A stretch of DNA of 64,000 nucleotides from Paenibacillus abyssi. GTDB taxonomy: Bacteria > Bacillota > Bacilli > Paenibacillales > Paenibacillaceae. A program made the position numbers and the translations under genes. The DNA lies in contig NZ_BMGR01000013.1 in assembly GCF_014640295.1 (NCBI RefSeq), positions 97,501-161,500 on the forward strand, written 5' to 3'. Below, piece after piece: positions 53,043 through 61,718 of the stretch; within the stretch, counting starts at the first letter, position 1, and every line of letters starts with the position of its first letter. Under the pieces are notes generated by a model, which ran no database searches, was not told where the DNA came from, and worked only from the letters and a program-made list of their open reading frames with translations.

Positions 53043-54263
53043 ATGCAGCAGCGAATGAAGGAAATCAACGAGCAGGCTAAAAGTTGTCCATGCGGATCGA
53101 ACCATCATCCAATCGAAATTGATGCTATCTACATTGAATCTCGGGCTATGGATCGCATAGCCTCCTACTTGCTGGAACGGAATTATAAACGTGTGTTGCT
53201 TGTAGCGGACAGCATCACGTTAGAAGCAGCGGGAGCGAAACTGCAGGAGTCACTCCTTGCTTCAGATTTGGAGATCAAGAGGTGTATCATTCCTCCGGAT
53301 CATCAGGGAGATGTTGTTGCCGACGAACGATCCATCGTACATTTGATGCTGGAGGTTTCCCCGGATGTTACGGATATTCTCATTGCCGTCGGTTCCGGCA
53401 CGGTTCATGATATCGTGCGATTTGCAGCCTATAAAATGAACAAACCGTTTCTTTCCGTACCTACAGCGCCTTCGGTAGACGGTTTTAATTCAAAAGGAGC
53501 ACCGATCGTTATTAAGGGGGAGAAAATCACGATCCCCGCTTCAGCGCCGGCAGCGATTTTCGCCGATTTGGATGTACTGGTAAAAGCGCCTGCGGCTATG
53601 ATTGCGGCAGGCTTTGGCGATATGCTCGGAAAATACACCTCTTTGTTCGATTGGAAGTTCTCGCATGCGATCGCGGAAGAGCCTTATTGCCCTTTGGTGG
53701 CCAGCATTACGGAGAAAGCGCTGCAGGATTGTGTGGCGCAAGTGGATGAGATTGCAGCCCGAAGCGAGGAAGGGATTCGCCTGTTGATTACGGCCCTGAT
53801 TGAATCCGGCCTGGCGATGCTTGTCTTCGGTCAATCTCACCCGGCATCAGGGGCGGAGCATCATCTGTCGCATTATTGGGAGATGGAATATTTGCGGCTT
53901 GGCAACAAGCAGCTGCTGCATGGCGCGAAGGTCGGCGCGGCCTGCGCGGAGATCGCGGCGTTATACGACCGGGTGATCAAGGAGGAGCAGCTGCCGAAGG
54001 CGGCAGCGAATGCAGCACAGGACGAGGCGAGCAGCGGGAAGCTTCTCTACATTCAAGACAAGTGGGGCGAGATTCAAGGGTGGCAGCGGGAGATTCCGGC
54101 TACGGACCAATTGAAGGCTTGGCTTCAGACCGTCGGGGGTCCGACCGTTCCATCGGAGCTTGGCGTCACGCAGGAGCTTGTTGGACGCAGCCTTCGAGAG
54201 GCCCATGAAGTAAGAAAGAACCGTTACACGCTCCTGAGAGCGCATAACGAGTTCTTGTTGTAA
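53043..54263 (+). CDS. egsA: sn-glycerol-1-phosphate dehydrogenase
   Basis: Reduces dihydroxyacetone phosphate to sn-glycerol 1-phosphate, the archaeal-type enantiomer, which in Bacillus feeds heptaprenylglyceryl phosphate. The 406-residue sequence matches AraM/EgsA: VAVGSGTVHDIVRFAAYKMNKPFLSVPTAPSVDGFNSKGAP, AAGFGDMLGKYTSLFDWK and the metal site SHPASGAEHHLSHYWEME. An N-terminal extension SCPCGSNHHP carries two Cys. AGGAGAGATCAAGG precedes ATG 53043. Monocistronic; in Bacillus the gene is linked to arabinose genes, none of which are here. Confidence 0.92.
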   Translation: MQQRMKEINEQAKSCPCGSNHHPIEIDAIYIESRAMDRIASYLLERNYKRVLLVADSITLEAAGAKLQESLLASDLEIKRCIIPPDHQGDVVADERSIVHLMLEVSPDVTDILIAVGSGTVHDIVRFAAYKMNKPFLSVPTAPSVDGFNSKGAPIVIKGEKITIPASAPAAIFADLDVLVKAPAAMIAAGFGDMLGKYTSLFDWKFSHAIAEEPYCPLVASITEKALQDCVAQVDEIAARSEEGIRLLITALIESGLAMLVFGQSHPASGAEHHLSHYWEMEYLRLGNKQLLHGAKVGAACAEIAALYDRVIKEEQLPKAAANAAQDEASSGKLLYIQDKWGEIQGWQREIPATDQLKAWLQTVGGPTVPSELGVTQELVGRSLREAHEVRKNRYTLLRAHNEFLL

Positions 54264-54278
54264 GATCTCTATATTCAA

Positions 54279-55043
54279 TCAGAACTGCATTGCCAAATAA
54301 CTTAAGCTGCCGTACTGATAGCTTTTGTGAAGCACCTTGGCCGGTGTGTCCGGATTGCCGCTTCCGAAGGCGATGATCAAAGGAATAAAGTGCTCCGGCC
54401 GGGGCACGGCTTCGCGTGCATAAGGGGCGAGCTCCATATAGTTGAAGATGGCGGGCAGGTCACGTGTGCTGAGACGTTCGATAAACCAGTCATCGAATTG
54501 CTGGGCCCAAACGTCCGGTGTTGTCTTGCCGAATTGAATCCGATTGAAATTATGAACGGTCGCTCCGCTGCCGATGATCAGGATGTCTTCCTGTCCTAAT
54601 CCGCGCAGCGCAGCGCCTATTTTGTATTGTTCTTCCGCTGGAAGAAAAGGATGAACGGACAGCTGGATAACCGGAATATCCGCTTTAGGGTATACGCGGT
54701 GAAGCAACGTCCACGTGCCGTGATCCAAACCGCGCGTTGTGTTGAGCTGCGAGGCGATGCCGTGATCCGCGAATTTTTGCTGCAGCATGGCCGCAATTGC
54801 CGTTGATCCCTTGGCCGGATAACGTATGGACATGAGCTCGGGAAAGCCGCCAAAATCATAAATCGTCTCGTACGTGTCATCTGTTGAGGTGATGGATAGT
54901 GTCTGTGTTTCCCAATGCGCCGTGAAGACGACGATTGCTTTGGGATTGAACTGCTTGCCAAGCTGGTCGAGAAACCGGGTGTACTCCGTATCTTCAATTG
55001 TAATATATGGAGCTCCATGTGCCAGAAATAATGAAGGAACCAA
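54279..55043 (-). CDS. LigB/DODA-type extradiol ring-cleavage dioxygenase
   Basis: A protein of 254 residues of the 4,5-DOPA dioxygenase (YgiD-like) family. Metal ligands are expected in LFLAHGAP, FTAHWETQ, RGLDHGTWTLLHRVYPKADIP and GSGATVHNF, all present. Such proteins cleave or bind catecholic compounds; some act as redox sensors. TTG 55043 is preferred since AGGAG lies 8 bases upstream, whereas GTG 55052 overlaps that site. It is convergent with egsA. Confidence 0.88.
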   Translation of the reverse strand: MVPSLFLAHGAPYITIEDTEYTRFLDQLGKQFNPKAIVVFTAHWETQTLSITSTDDTYETIYDFGGFPELMSIRYPAKGSTAIAAMLQQKFADHGIASQLNTTRGLDHGTWTLLHRVYPKADIPVIQLSVHPFLPAEEQYKIGAALRGLGQEDILIIGSGATVHNFNRIQFGKTTPDVWAQQFDDWFIERLSTRDLPAIFNYMELAPYAREAVPRPEHFIPLIIAFGSGNPDTPAKVLHKSYQYGSLSYLAMQF

Positions 55044-55367
55044 TATAACCACTCCTAATTTAAAATAATTAACTTTATAATAGTTAGTTAAGTATACGTC
55101 GCACCTATCGATTCGTCAACTCAGGCTCTTCAAACAACACACGTTCACAACCGGAGGAATATCTCACGAGCTCCCAGCGCCCGATTGGTCGCATGACGGT
55201 GGTTAACCGCAATACTGAAGTTCCTAGGCACCCCGTTTCCCGCTGTAATAGTTCCTCTTTCACTTTACATTTCCATCAAACTGAATTAACCTATAAACTA
55301 CGATTTTATTGCCGAGGGGGCTAGGGTTCAGCATGAAAGTCTTGCAAGATGAGAATCCAATATCAGC
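55044..55367. other. intergenic region between divergent genes
   Basis: About 320 bases holding the two promoters. TTAACTTTATAATAGTTAGT at about 55069-55088 is palindrome-like and could be an operator for the dioxygenase gene. Nothing else recognised. Confidence 0.35.
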
Positions 55368-56237
55368 ATGATGTCTTTTACAACCGTTCCTCTGCTTACG
55401 TTTTTATCTCCACCGCTGCCTTATTTTATTGAATCGGACCGCAAATGCTATGAGGTGGGCGAGGCCCATCCAAGCCGTTCTAATATGGGGACTTTTGATT
55501 TGTTATATGTACGTTCAGGCGGATTGCACATTGTCGAAGGGGACAAGTCGTGGACTTTGGGTCCGGGACAGCTGCTCATTCTACGGCCGGACACACTTCA
55601 TTATTCAAATCAGACCTGCACAGAAAGAACCGAATTTGATTGGGTGCATTTCCAGACGGCGGGAGACTGGGAAGAGAGCGCAGCTGCTCAGGAAGCCACG
55701 CTTCGCGGCGATCATTATATCTATGCTATTCGTCTTCCCAAGACGATGACCCTTACCTCGCCTGAAGCTGCGAGTTCACTTTTTGACCGGCTGCAGGAGG
55801 CGGCAGGCGGGACAGCCGCGTCTGCGTTTTGGCAGCGGCAGCAGCTGTTTTTGCAATTGCTCCGGTTGATCGATGAGGATTGGCGTTCAATCGCTGCACC
55901 GACAGCGGTGGGAGTTGCTGAGCGGGCTGCAACTTATTTAAAGCGTAATTATCAGCTGCAGGTGACCAATACAGGCTTGGGCGGTGAGCTGCAGCTGCAT
56001 CCGAACTATATCGCGCGGTGTATGATTGAAGTGTATGGCATCACGCCGCAGCAGTATTTGCTGCACTACCGGATGGATCAGGCCAAGCTGATGTTAATCA
56101 AGACCGATTGGCCGGTAGCTCGGATCGCTGAAGAGACAGGGTTTCGGCAAACACCGCATTTTTCCCGGACCTTTTCAGAGCATACGGGCATCTCGCCGCT
56201 GCAGTATCGTAAGCAGTACACGAATGACACGCCATAA
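55368..56237 (+). CDS. AraC family transcriptional regulator
   Basis: A regulator of 289 residues. The cupin-like N-terminus (FDLLYVRSGGLHIVEGDKSWTLGPGQLLILRPDTLHYS) precedes an AraC helix-turn-helix pair (LGGELQLHPNYIARCMIEVYGITPQQYLLHYRMDQAKLMLIKTDWPVARIAEETGFRQTPHFSRTF). The start at 55368 or 55371 has only a weak ribosome binding site. Target genes are unknown. Confidence 0.88.
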   Translation: MMSFTTVPLLTFLSPPLPYFIESDRKCYEVGEAHPSRSNMGTFDLLYVRSGGLHIVEGDKSWTLGPGQLLILRPDTLHYSNQTCTERTEFDWVHFQTAGDWEESAAAQEATLRGDHYIYAIRLPKTMTLTSPEAASSLFDRLQEAAGGTAASAFWQRQQLFLQLLRLIDEDWRSIAAPTAVGVAERAATYLKRNYQLQVTNTGLGGELQLHPNYIARCMIEVYGITPQQYLLHYRMDQAKLMLIKTDWPVARIAEETGFRQTPHFSRTFSEHTGISPLQYRKQYTNDTP

Positions 56238-56306
56238 TATGTTTCCTGAGATGGGAGTTTGTTCTTCCGCTCCTCTCCAATGCTCGGATCGTATGGTTCA
56301 GCCAAT

Positions 56307-56690
56307 GGGGGTGTCCCATAAGTCATCGATGATCAACGATGATAGCTTAAAAGCATTGGTTGTACCGCAATCACTGCGCAGTCGAATGTTCTTCCGATCG
56401 CTGTTGTTCCCGGATTCCCTTGAATAAATAGGCCGAGGTGGGAATCCGGGAACAAAGGCGACCGCTGACGCTTCTCCAGAATCATTCGATCTGCTTCGTT
56501 TAGGCGTAACCTTTTCTTTCATAAAAAAAGAAGCCTTTCCTTGTTAACATGTAAGTACGACCAAACATGAACAAAGGAGAGGCTTCTTTTGTACATCGAA
56601 TATACCATGGACCAGCAGCTTACTTTGCCCATGGACTTGCAGGAAGATATCCCCGAAAACCATGAAGAAGGCCGCAGTTGACCGAAGACG
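56307..56690 (+). mobile_element. IS1182-like relic with two hairpins
   Basis: The frame after 56590 reads YIEYTMDQQLTLPMDLQEDI, then PENHEEGRS and a stop, the usual beginning of an IS1182-family transposase, cut after about 30 codons. Ahead of it are a hairpin AAGAAGCCTTTCCTTGTT / AACAAAGGAGAGGCTTCTT (56529-56588) and a perfect 16-bp stem TTGTTCCCGGATTCCC (56404-56419) / GGGAATCCGGGAACAA (56440-56455). GGGGGTGTCCCATAAGTCAT near 56306 resembles such an element's end. A further AATAGACCG/CGGTCTATT hairpin lies at about 56755-56789. Confidence 0.55.
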
Positions 56691-56903
56691 AGAAATGGCG
56701 CCATTTCCTAATGATTTCATGTGCGACACTCGTTCTACTGATCAATAAACGCAAATAGACCGCCCCCCTGGAAAAGGTTCGGTCTATTCACTGATCGATA
56801 TCCCCAAGCCGACCGCCTTTATATCGGCTGTGTACCAGGAGAGTGTTGGTCGAGACGTGGAATGATCTGACGGAATGTCCGTCAGGTCCTATTTGGTGTT
56901 CTA

Positions 56904-57731
56904 TTAAAAATCGAAATTGTCCGGATCCGGACCGAAACGCTTGTCCTGATTAAGCGCATCGATCTGTGCAACTTCTTCCTTCGTTAAGTTGAAATCGAAG
57001 ATCTCCGAATTTTCTTTAATGCGCGATGGCGTAGTGGACTTCGGAATCGTTACGACATGCTTTTGCAGATTCCAGCGCAGCACAACTTGAGCAGGAGATT
57101 TGCCGTATTTCACACCAATGCTCTTTAAGATGTCCAGATCCAGATTACCCTGCATGAGCGGGCTCCAGGCTTCGAGCTGAATGTGGTTCTCGATACAGAA
57201 ATCATGTGTTTCCCGCTGCGTCAGGAGGGGATGATATTCCACCTGATTCACCATCGGTTTAATTTCAGCCTCACCCATCAAATCAATCAGATGATGCGCT
57301 TTGAAGTTGCTTACGCCGATCGCGCGTACAAGTCCGTTGTTATAAATTTTTTCAAGCGCCCGCCAAGTATCCTTGTATTTTCCTTTGACCGGCCAATGAA
57401 TAAGCAAAAGGTCCAAATATTCAAGACCGAGCTTCTGTCTGCTCTCTTCGAAAGCATTCAAGGTTTCCTCAAAGCCTTGATCGCCATTCCATATTTTAGT
57501 GGTAATAAACAGCTCATCACGGGCTACTCCACTATTGCGAACGGCCTCGCCGACGCCTGTCTCATTCTTGTAGGCTGCTGCTGTGTCGATGCTGCGGTAA
57601 CCGGCTTGGATGGCCTGCTCGATTGTCTCTTGTACAATTTTCCCGTCTTCAACTTTCCACACGCCTAAGCCCAGCCAAGGCATTTTGACGCCATTATTCA
57701 ATGTTGTGCAGTCTGCGGTCCGCAATGTCAT
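56904..57731 (-). CDS. aldo/keto reductase (YvgN/YtbE-like)
   Basis: An NADPH-dependent reductase of 275 residues. The tetrad is present as Asp in YRSIDTAAAYKNE, Tyr in the same block, Lys in LFITTKIW and His in LLLIHWPVKG; the coenzyme block is PKSTTPSRIKENSEIFDF. Members reduce methylglyoxal and many aldehydes. AGGAGG lies 7 bases before the ATG at 57731. Single gene. Confidence 0.93.
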   Translation of the reverse strand: MTLRTADCTTLNNGVKMPWLGLGVWKVEDGKIVQETIEQAIQAGYRSIDTAAAYKNETGVGEAVRNSGVARDELFITTKIWNGDQGFEETLNAFEESRQKLGLEYLDLLLIHWPVKGKYKDTWRALEKIYNNGLVRAIGVSNFKAHHLIDLMGEAEIKPMVNQVEYHPLLTQRETHDFCIENHIQLEAWSPLMQGNLDLDILKSIGVKYGKSPAQVVLRWNLQKHVVTIPKSTTPSRIKENSEIFDFNLTKEEVAQIDALNQDKRFGPDPDNFDF

Positions 57732-57969
57732 CTCTCATCCTCCTAATTATTGGATTATTTCATTATATACCCGAATGAGCAGAAATTAAAAACTCTTTTT
57801 TTGGAGGTGTTACAATCCCTTATCATTCAATTTTTATAGATCAAAATATAATTTGTCTAACAAAAAAACAAACTAATATCATATACGTCTATAATTATCG
57901 TTGACGGAAACCAAACAAAACTGTATGATGTCTATTATGAAAATAAACGAATAACGGAGTTGATTGTCC

Positions 57970-58734
57970 ATGGAGCTAACAGAGCGTTTTTGGAGCGCAT
58001 CATTAGATGAACTGATGAATGGATATTTATTTGATGAGTCGCTGGAAAGCTACGTATGCCTGATTTGCGGGGAAATGTTCGAGGACGGCGTCATTTATCC
58101 GCAGGGGGAGCAGTTCTTCGAAGCACGGAAATTCGTCAAGCATCATTTGGAACATACGCACGGCTCGATGCTGTCTTACCTGCTGAGCCTCGATAAGAGA
58201 GCAACTGGGCTGACGGATTTACAGAAGGAGCTGATTGAAGCCTTTGCATCCGGCATGAGCGACGGGGATATTGTGAAGCAGACAGGCGCGGGAAGCACGT
58301 CAACGATCCGGAACCACCGGTTCGCGCTGAAGGAGAAAGCGAAGCAGGCGAAGCTGTTTCTGGCCATTATGGAAATGCTGGAGCAGTATGCATCGGGCGC
58401 CCCGAGGTTTATTCCGATTCATCGTTCCGCAACGCAGGTGGATGAACGTTATAACTTGACGGAGGAGGAGTATGCCGCGCTGCTGAGCAAATATTTTCCG
58501 GATGGTCCGGAAGGTCGGTTAACCGGGTTTCCCCGCAAGGAGAAGCGAAAGCTCGCGATTTTGCGCCATATCGCCTCTTTCTTTGAAAGAAAAAGAAGAT
58601 ATACGGAGAAGGAAGTCAATCAAGTGCTCAGCCGTTTCTATGAAGAGGATTATGTGACGCTGCGCCGTTATCTGATTGAGTATGGTTTCATGGGACGCGA
58701 GGATGACGGCAGTGCTTACTGGCTGAAAATATAA
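57970..58734 (+). CDS. DUF2087 transcriptional-regulator-like protein
   Basis: A protein of 254 residues. The front has a C-x2-C...H-x4-H zinc-finger-like motif (YVCLICGEMF...KFVKHHLEHTHG), the middle a LuxR-like helix-turn-helix (LTDLQKELIEAFASGMSDGDIVKQTGAGSTSTIRNHRFALKEKAK), and the end a DUF2087 domain (LTGFPRKEKRKLAILRHIASFFERKRRYTEKEVNQVLSRFYEEDYVTLRRYLIEYGFMGR). The start at ATG 57970 fits CGGAG spacing; TTG 57964 is an alternative. Targets unknown. Confidence 0.85.
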   Translation: MELTERFWSASLDELMNGYLFDESLESYVCLICGEMFEDGVIYPQGEQFFEARKFVKHHLEHTHGSMLSYLLSLDKRATGLTDLQKELIEAFASGMSDGDIVKQTGAGSTSTIRNHRFALKEKAKQAKLFLAIMEMLEQYASGAPRFIPIHRSATQVDERYNLTEEEYAALLSKYFPDGPEGRLTGFPRKEKRKLAILRHIASFFERKRRYTEKEVNQVLSRFYEEDYVTLRRYLIEYGFMGREDDGSAYWLKI

Positions 58735-58741
58735 GCTTCCT

Positions 58742-58936
58742 TCGCAAGCTTTGCTCGCGCTTGGCATGTTTATTAGCGGCGCGAGCATCATCGGAGTCGG
58801 ACTGTCGACCAGTATTCCGCTTACACTGACGCTGCAGTTTCTAAATGGGCTGGCCTTTCCGGCTATCCATATCGGGATAAGCACAACCATTCTGAAATGG
58901 ACCGATACGCCGTTTATAGGCCGGGTCAACGGGGTT
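58742..58936 (+). pseudogene. MFS transporter fragment
   Basis: About 65 codons (SQALLALGMFISGASIIGVGLSTSIPL...QFLNGLAFPAIHIGISTTILKWTDTPFIGRVNGVLLP) correspond to late helices of a major facilitator superfamily exporter. There is no front or end: the left border adjoins the DUF2087 gene stop and the right border runs into the 3' end of xylR. A relic of a deleted gene. Confidence 0.75.
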
Positions 58937-60103
58937 CTACTTCCCGCCGTCTTTAACCCGGTTGAAAAATTGGCTGATCGCGTAATAAGCCGAACCGCGC
59001 ACGGCGGATTGCTCACCCAGCTCGGCGAACAAAATGTGCATGTGGCGGCGATGATACGGCAGCGTGCGGCGTTCCACCGTCTCCCGTACGGCATCACCGA
59101 TCCACGCCTCCGCACGGCTCATCCGGTTGCCGATGATCACCACGTCGGGATTGAAGACATTGATGATGTTGGCGATCCCCGCGCCGAGAAACTCCCCGAT
59201 GCTGCGGAATAGCGCTGCTACTTCTTCGTTGCCGCTTTCTGCTGCTCTCAGCAGGCCTGTCAGATCCCCGAATCCGAGGTTCTCGGCGCGCTCCAGCAGT
59301 GCATTCTCCGAAGCATACAGCTCCCAGCAGCCTTGATTGCCGCAGCGGCAAGGCTTGCCGCCGAGTTCGATGGACAGATGCCCGAGCTCGCCTGAGAATC
59401 CGGATGCCCCTTTATACAGCTCCTTGTTCAGGATGATGCCTGTTCCGATTCCAATGCCGACACTGACATAGATTTGATGGGGAATTCCGCGGCCGGCACC
59501 GTATTTCTGCTCCCCTTGGGCCCCGGCATTGGCTTCATTATCAATGATGACCGGCAGATTGAAGCGCTCAGACAGCAGCTTCTCCAGCTCCACATGCTCC
59601 CACTCCAAATTTGGCGCGAATAAGATCGAGCCGTGGTCATCCACAATGCCGGGGACACCCATGCCGATTCCGACAACCCCGTATGGGCTTTTCGGCGCCT
59701 GCATAATAAGTGTTTCAATACACTCATATAATTCAGGCAGTACACTGCCTGTGTCATGACGCAGAAGTGCTTTGTCGAGCTCGGCGACTACCGATCCTTC
59801 CAAATCGGTTAACACACCGCGTATATAGTTGACTCCCAAATCGATCCCGACCGCATAACCTGCCGTGTTGTTGAACAGCAGCATGACCGGCTTGCGCCCG
59901 CCGCTGGACTGTCCCGGTCCGATCTCGAGCACCAGATGATTGTCAATCAGATCCTGCACCAGGCTGGAGACGGTTGCTTTATTGAGCCCGGTCTGCTCGG
60001 AAATTTTCGCGCGGGAGAGTGGAGCTTGCTTAATGATGGCGTCCAGCACGACAGCGGTGTTGATTTTTTTAATGAGTGCTGTGTCTCCTGTTTTTTTGTA
60101 CAT
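58937..60103 (-). CDS. xylR: xylose repressor, ROK family
   Basis: A ROK repressor of 388 residues that blocks xylose genes when xylose is absent. The N-terminal helix-turn-helix is PLSRAKISEQTGLNKATVSSLVQDLI; the sugar-kinase-like part has VGIDLGVNYIRGVL and the ROK zinc site CRCGNQGCWELYASE. ATG 60103 with GGAGG 12 bases upstream. Divergent from xylA with the operator at 60237 in between. Its 3' end abuts an MFS relic. Confidence 0.93.
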   Translation of the reverse strand: MYKKTGDTALIKKINTAVVLDAIIKQAPLSRAKISEQTGLNKATVSSLVQDLIDNHLVLEIGPGQSSGGRKPVMLLFNNTAGYAVGIDLGVNYIRGVLTDLEGSVVAELDKALLRHDTGSVLPELYECIETLIMQAPKSPYGVVGIGMGVPGIVDDHGSILFAPNLEWEHVELEKLLSERFNLPVIIDNEANAGAQGEQKYGAGRGIPHQIYVSVGIGIGTGIILNKELYKGASGFSGELGHLSIELGGKPCRCGNQGCWELYASENALLERAENLGFGDLTGLLRAAESGNEEVAALFRSIGEFLGAGIANIINVFNPDVVIIGNRMSRAEAWIGDAVRETVERRTLPYHRRHMHILFAELGEQSAVRGSAYYAISQFFNRVKDGGK

Positions 60104-60236
60104 GTTCGTTAGGAACCTCCGTCCAAAGCTAGCGAGTGGCTATGCTCTCGATTTTATCATGATTTACATGATTTTAACCCTTTATTATGTTAGAAGGATG
60201 AATAGATGGTGAATTGAATAGATATATTTTAACATA

Positions 60237-60269
60237 AAACTTAGTTTGTTTAATAGACAAACTAAGTTT
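60237..60269. promoter_or_regulatory. xylO operator for XylR
   Basis: Perfect 13-base arms AAACTTAGTTTGT (60237-60249) and ACAAACTAAGTTT (60257-60269) around a 7-base centre; the TTAGTTTGTT...CAAACTAA core is the known Bacillus xyl operator. It overlaps the likely xylA promoter. Confidence 0.92.
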
Positions 60270-60281
60270 AAAAGTGATAAT
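60254..60281 (+). promoter_or_regulatory. xylA promoter
   Basis: TAGACA (60254-60259) and GATAAT (60276-60281) are 16 bases apart and suit sigma-A. The -35 box lies inside the operator, which explains repression by XylR. Confidence 0.6.
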
Positions 60282-60291
60282 ATAGATTTAG

Positions 60292-60305
60292 AAAGAGCGT
60301 TTTCA
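60292..60305 (+). promoter_or_regulatory. catabolite-response (cre)-like site
   Basis: AAAGAGCGTTTTCA matches the inner cre consensus with two mismatches in its first two bases. Its place just downstream of the -10 box suits CcpA repression by glucose. Confidence 0.45.
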
Positions 60306-60362
60306 TTTTATCTAAACCATAATCATTCATTCATTTATCCGAAAAGAGGAGGCTGTTTCGCA

Positions 60363-61676
60363 ATGACTTATTTCAGCGGCATTAATAAAATTCAGTACGA
60401 GGGTAAAGGCTCCGACAATCCACTGGCGTTCAAACAGTACAACCCGAAGGAAGTCGTGCTCGGCAAATCAATGGAGGAGCATCTGCGCTTTGCAGTCGCT
60501 TACTGGCACACCTTTACCGGTGCAGGTGCGGATCCGTTCGGCGCCGGCACAGCAGTTCGCGGTTGGGACCATCTGGATACAATGGATAAAGCGAAAGCGC
60601 GCGTCGAAGCAAACTTTGAATTCCTGGAGAAAATCGGCGTACCGTACTACTGCTTTCATGACCGTGATATCGCTCCGGAAGGCGAAACATTGGCGGAAAC
60701 AAACAAAAACCTCGACGTAATCGTCGATTTATTAAAGCAAAATATGAAAACAAGCGGCGCTAAGCTGCTGTGGAATACAGCGAACATGTTCACGAACCCG
60801 CGTTTTGTGCATGGCGCTGGCACAAGCGTGAATGCGGATGTATACGCTTATGCGGCTGCACAAGTGAAGAAAGGGCTGGAAGTCGGTAAAGAGCTCGGTG
60901 CGGAAAACTATGTATTCTGGGGCGGCCGCGAAGGCTATGAAACGCTTCTGAATACTGATATGGCATTGGAGCTGGATAACCTTGCAAGGTTATACCACAT
61001 GGCAATCGCCTATGCGAATGAAATCGGGTTTGACGCCCAATTCCTGATCGAGCCAAAGCCGAAAGAGCCATCCAAGCATCAGTACGATTTTGACGCGGCG
61101 ACGACGATCTCGTTCCTGCAGAAATATGATTTGCAAAATCACTTCAAGCTGAACCTGGAAGCCAACCATGCAACACTTGCAGGCCATACGTTCGAGCATG
61201 AAATCCGTGTAGCGGCAATCAATGGCATGCTGGGCTCGCTCGATGCGAACCAAGGCGACCTGCTGATTGGCTGGGATACGGATGAGTTCCCGACGGACCT
61301 GTATGCAACAACATTAACGATGTATGAAGTGCTTCGCGCGGGCGGTATCGGACGCGGCGGCATTAACTTTGACGCTAAGGTTCGCCGCGGTTCGTTCGAG
61401 GACCAAGACTTGTTCCTTGCTCATATCGCAGGTATGGACAGCTTCGCATGGGGCTTGAAGGCAGCTGCGAAAATGATCGAAAGCAAGTTCTTCGACAACA
61501 TTCTGGACAATCGTTACCGCAGCTTTAAAGAAGGCATCGGTGCAGACATCGTATCCGGCAAAGCGACGCTGAAATCACTCGAAGAGTACGCTCTGAAGAA
61601 TAATACGATCAAGAATGAGTCCGGCCGTCAAGAACGTATTAAGCTGATGATCAATGAAATCATCTACAGCGTATAA
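60363..61676 (+). CDS. xylA: xylose isomerase
   Basis: Converts D-xylose to D-xylulose. 437 residues, the usual length. Hallmarks are [31 protein letters not shown] with the catalytic His, [33 protein letters not shown] with metal ligands, [18 protein letters not shown] and [13 protein letters not shown] 60363 has AGAGGAGG upstream; a longer frame back to 60246 runs into the operator. xylB follows after 42 bases in the same operon. Confidence 0.97.
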   Translation: MTYFSGINKIQYEGKGSDNPLAFKQYNPKEVVLGKSMEEHLRFAVAYWHTFTGAGADPFGAGTAVRGWDHLDTMDKAKARVEANFEFLEKIGVPYYCFHDRDIAPEGETLAETNKNLDVIVDLLKQNMKTSGAKLLWNTANMFTNPRFVHGAGTSVNADVYAYAAAQVKKGLEVGKELGAENYVFWGGREGYETLLNTDMALELDNLARLYHMAIAYANEIGFDAQFLIEPKPKEPSKHQYDFDAATTISFLQKYDLQNHFKLNLEANHATLAGHTFEHEIRVAAINGMLGSLDANQGDLLIGWDTDEFPTDLYATTLTMYEVLRAGGIGRGGINFDAKVRRGSFEDQDLFLAHIAGMDSFAWGLKAAAKMIESKFFDNILDNRYRSFKEGIGADIVSGKATLKSLEEYALKNNTIKNESGRQERIKLMINEIIYSV

Positions 61677-61718
61677 TTGTCCGGTCACGGAAAGTTCTCG
61701 AGGGGAGCGTGTTAAAGC

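Noticed and set aside
58751..59212. Plus-strand frame of 153 codons continuing from the MFS relic
   Set aside because: Only the first about 60 codons are MFS-like; the rest is the antisense of xylR.
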